DNA of 24,975 nt. It comes from an uncultured Atopobiaceae bacterium. GTDB lineage: Bacteria; Actinomycetota; Coriobacteriia; Coriobacteriales; Atopobiaceae. The position numbers were made by a program, and so were the translations under genes. Positions 22,481 through 24,975 of this stretch are shown piece after piece (the first letter of the stretch is position 1; each line of letters starts with the position of its first letter). Under the pieces are notes generated by a model. That model saw nothing but the letters and a program-made list of their open reading frames with translations, was not told the origin of the DNA and made no database searches. Where the stretch lies: the NCBI GenBank assembly GCA_947626465.1, contig CANQSI010000006.1, positions 1-24,975 of the forward strand, in the 5' to 3' direction.

Positions 22481-24975
22481 GTGAGCGAGCGCTCTCATAC
22501 GGGCGAACCCACGGCGATTTCCGTGCGTGGGGCGCGCGTCCACAACCTGCAAGACGTGGATATCGACATCCCGCTTGGCGAGTTCGTGGGCATCGCGGGA
22601 GTATCCGGCTCGGGCAAGAGCTCGCTCGCCATGGGCGTGCTCTACGCGGAGGGCTCGCGGCGCTATCTGGAATCGCTTTCCACCTACACGCGCCGGCGCA
22701 TCTCCCAGGCGGAGCGCGCCGCGGTGGACGAGGTGCTCCACGTGCCGGCGGCCCTCGCGCTTCGCCAGCGCCCGAGCATCGCCGGCGTGCGCTCCACCTT
22801 CGGCACCTCCACCGAGCTCCTGAACCACCTGCGGCTCGCCTTCTCGCGTCTGGGCAGCCACGTGTGCCCGAACGGCCACCGCGTGCCGCCCACCACGCAC
22901 GTGGCGCTCGAGCTCCCCATCACCTGCCCCACCTGCGGCGTCGAGTTCTTTGGCCCGGGCGCGGAGGCGCTTGCCTTCAACAGCGAGGGCGCCTGCCCCA
23001 CCTGCGGCGGCACGGGGATCGTGCGCGAGGTGAACCTCGACGCCATCGTGCCGGACGAGACGAAGTCCATCGAGGAGGGCGCCGTCGCGAGCTGGCAGAG
23101 CCTCATGTGGTCGCTCATGATCGACATCGTGCGCGACATGGGGGTGCGCACCGACGTGCCCTTCAAGGACCTCACGCCGCGTGAGCGCGACATCGTCTTC
23201 AACGGACCGCCCGAGAAGCGCCACATCGTCTACCAGAACAAGGACGGGCGCTCGGGCGAGCTCGACTTCACGTACTTCAACGCCGTCTACACGGTGGAGA
23301 ACTCCCTCGCGAAGGTGACGGATGAGAAGGGGCTCGCCCGCGTGGCGAAATTCATCAAGGAGGCGCCCTGCCCCGAGTGCCACGGCACGAGGCTCTCTGC
23401 TGCGGCGCGCACTCCTGAGCTCGGGGGCAAGAACCTCGCCGAGGCCACGGCCCTCACGCTCGACGAACTCTGGGAATGGGTGGGCGCCGATCCTTCGAAC
23501 GAGGCCGCCATCCCGCGCCTCGCGAGGGATCTTCCCGAGGAAATGCAGCCCATGGCACGCGCCATCCTCGCCGACATGGCCGAGCCCATGCAGCGCCTTC
23601 GCGAGCTCGGGCTCGGCTACCTCTCGCTCGACCGCGCGAGCGCCACGCTCTCCACCGGCGAGCGGCAGCGCGTGCAGCTCGCCCGTGCCGTGCGCAACCG
23701 CACCACCGGCGTGCTCTACGTGCTCGACGAGCCCTCCATCGGGCTCCATCCCGCCAACATGGACGGCCTCCTTGGCGTGGTGGACGACCTCCTCGCCGAC
23801 GGGAATTCCGTGGTGATGGTGGATCACGACGTGCGGGTGCTCGCCCACGCCGACTGGCTCTGCGAGCTCGGCCCCGCTGCGGGCGCGGGCGGCGGGCGCG
23901 TGATTGCGAAGGGGTGCGTCGCGGATCTCGAACGCTCGGAGGGCTCCGTAATCGGCCCCTTCCTCTCAGGCAAGCGCCGTGTGCGCCCACGTGCGCGTGC
24001 GAGCACCGAGGAGCTCTTCGACCTCGGCGCGATCGAACTCTCCACGAATGCCATCCACACGGTGAAGCCGCTTGACGTGCGCATCCCGAAGGGCCGGCTC
24101 ACGGCGGTGACGGGCGTCTCCGGCTCGGGCAAGACCACGCTCGTCCTCGAGGGGCTCCTCCCCGCTCTCCAGGCGCAGGCGGCGGAGCTGCCCCTGCCTT
24201 CGGAGGTGCGGCATCTGAGCGCCCCCGGCATTCGCCGCGCGCAGCTCATCGACGCCACGCCCATCGGGGTGAACGTGCGCTCGACGGTGGGTACGTACTC
24301 GAGCGTGCTCGACGTCTTGCGCCGCGCCTACGCGCGCTTGCCTGAGGCGAAGGCCGCCAAGCTCAACGCCGGCGCCTTCTCCTACAACACCGGATCCTTG
24401 CGCTGCTCCACGTGCGAGGGCACGGGCTCGGTGAACCTCGACGTGCAGTTCCTGCCCGACGTGGAGATGGAATGCCCCGTGTGCCGCGGCTCGCGCTACG
24501 GCGACGAGGCGGAGCGCTTCCGGCTCGAGGTGGCGGGAGGGCGCGACCTCTCGCTTCCGGAGTTCCTCGCACTCACGATCGACGAGGCCATCTCCGCCAT
24601 CGACGGCGTCTCCTTCCAAGGGCAGCGCAGCGTCCTCTCGAAGCTCCGCGTGCTCCAAGGCCTCGGCCTTGGCTATCTCACGCTCGGCGAGGCCACGCCC
24701 GCGCTCTCCGGCGGCGAGGCGCAGCGCTTGAAGCTCGCGAGCGAGATCGGGCGCGGGCAGGAAGACTCGCTCTTCGTCTTCGACGAGCCCACGATCGGGC
24801 TCCACCCGCTCGACGTCGAGGTGTTGCTCGACGTGCTGCAAGACCTCGTGGCGCACGGCGCGACGGTGGTGGTGATCGAGCACGACCTCGACATGATCGC
24901 GAACGCCGACTACGTGATCGACCTCGGGCCCGGCGGCGGCGAGGCCGGCGGCCGCGTGGTCGTGGCCGGCACGCC
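22481..24975 (+). CDS. UvrA paralogue lacking the UvrB-binding domain (UvrA2-like), 3' partial
   Basis: 831 residues are visible and the frame runs off the window. Two ABC ATPase cores are present: Walker A at 40-47 (GVSGSGKS) and 545-552, signatures LSTGERQ (390-396) and LSGGEAQ (742-748), and Walker B LYVLDEP and LFVFDEP. Zinc-type cysteine pairs occur at ACPTCGG (172-175), CPECHG (297-300), CSTCEG (642-645) and CPVC (665-668). Between Walker A1 and ACPTC there are only about 125 residues, against roughly 200 in housekeeping UvrA, and the VxxRKGEY block of the UvrB-binding domain is absent. This matches class II UvrA proteins such as Deinococcus UvrA2 or resistance protein DrrC. The GTG start has GAGG six bases upstream and the fold begins soon after. 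It probably acts on DNA with bulky damage or bound drug; whether it cooperates with UvrB is doubtful. Confidence 0.88.
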   Translation, partial: MSERSHTGEPTAISVRGARVHNLQDVDIDIPLGEFVGIAGVSGSGKSSLAMGVLYAEGSRRYLESLSTYTRRRISQAERAAVDEVLHVPAALALRQRPSIAGVRSTFGTSTELLNHLRLAFSRLGSHVCPNGHRVPPTTHVALELPITCPTCGVEFFGPGAEALAFNSEGACPTCGGTGIVREVNLDAIVPDETKSIEEGAVASWQSLMWSLMIDIVRDMGVRTDVPFKDLTPRERDIVFNGPPEKRHIVYQNKDGRSGELDFTYFNAVYTVENSLAKVTDEKGLARVAKFIKEAPCPECHGTRLSAAARTPELGGKNLAEATALTLDELWEWVGADPSNEAAIPRLARDLPEEMQPMARAILADMAEPMQRLRELGLGYLSLDRASATLSTGERQRVQLARAVRNRTTGVLYVLDEPSIGLHPANMDGLLGVVDDLLADGNSVVMVDHDVRVLAHADWLCELGPAAGAGGGRVIAKGCVADLERSEGSVIGPFLSGKRRVRPRARASTEELFDLGAIELSTNAIHTVKPLDVRIPKGRLTAVTGVSGSGKTTLVLEGLLPALQAQAAELPLPSEVRHLSAPGIRRAQLIDATPIGVNVRSTVGTYSSVLDVLRRAYARLPEAKAAKLNAGAFSYNTGSLRCSTCEGTGSVNLDVQFLPDVEMECPVCRGSRYGDEAERFRLEVAGGRDLSLPEFLALTIDEAISAIDGVSFQGQRSVLSKLRVLQGLGLGYLTLGEATPALSGGEAQRLKLASEIGRGQEDSLFVFDEPTIGLHPLDVEVLLDVLQDLVAHGATVVVIEHDLDMIANADYVIDLGPGGGEAGGRVVVAGT

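Overview
The window is GC-rich, densely coded bacterial DNA with strong G/C at third codon positions. The gene families suggest a gut-type anaerobic actinobacterium of the Coriobacteriia (Collinsella/Olsenella-like): 2-oxoacid:ferredoxin oxidoreductase, a mannose-family PTS next to sugar-amine deglycases, paired CapA-like proteins around LemA, and a stand-alone UvrA paralogue. This placement is inferred from gene content; there is no rRNA or other marker. I see no tRNA, rRNA, insertion sequence, phage gene or CRISPR array.

Layout. 1-1066: 3' part of the beta subunit of a pyruvate/2-oxoacid:ferredoxin oxidoreductase, with a strong terminator. 1127-1795 (-): a HAD phosphatase. 1885-3882 (+): a regulatory operon with a small DUF4428-like protein and two overlapping GntR/UTRA regulators. 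4068-8950 (+): two different SIS-domain deglycase/isomerase proteins and a complete mannose-family PTS permease (EIIA, EIIB, EIIC, EIID). 9078-10310 (+): an MFS transporter. 10311-10577: a structured non-coding gap with a 22-bp direct repeat. 10578-14890 (+): a glycosyltransferase overlapping a LytS-like histidine kinase, then a LytTR response regulator and a YfcE-type phosphoesterase. 14887-15967 (-): a PAP2 phosphatase and thioredoxin. 16107-18452 (+): a protein resembling a degenerate uracil-DNA glycosylase, then glucose-6-phosphate isomerase. 18473-18534: a 26-bp-arm inverted repeat. 18552-22324 (-): CapA-like, LemA, CapA-like. 22481 to the end (+): a UvrA paralogue that runs off the window.

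How it fits together. The central unit (about 1127-8950) reads as a regulated uptake and breakdown pathway for glycated amines (Amadori compounds such as fructoselysine or glucoselysine). The PTS would import and phosphorylate the compound, and the two SIS proteins would split the phosphorylated adduct into a hexose 6-phosphate and an amine. The architecture resembles the Salmonella gfr and fra and E. coli frl systems. The same sequence, ATTGGTATC, occurs three times: once between the HAD gene and the regulatory operon, and twice at the SIS-PTS promoter, once between its -35 and -10 boxes. This ties both transcription units and the HAD gene to one likely GntR repressor. The strongest candidates for undescribed biology are this regulon with two overlapping regulators, the CapA-LemA-CapA cluster with altered metal-site histidines, the glycosyltransferase-kinase overlap, and two unexplained repeat structures (10328-10498 and 18473-18534).
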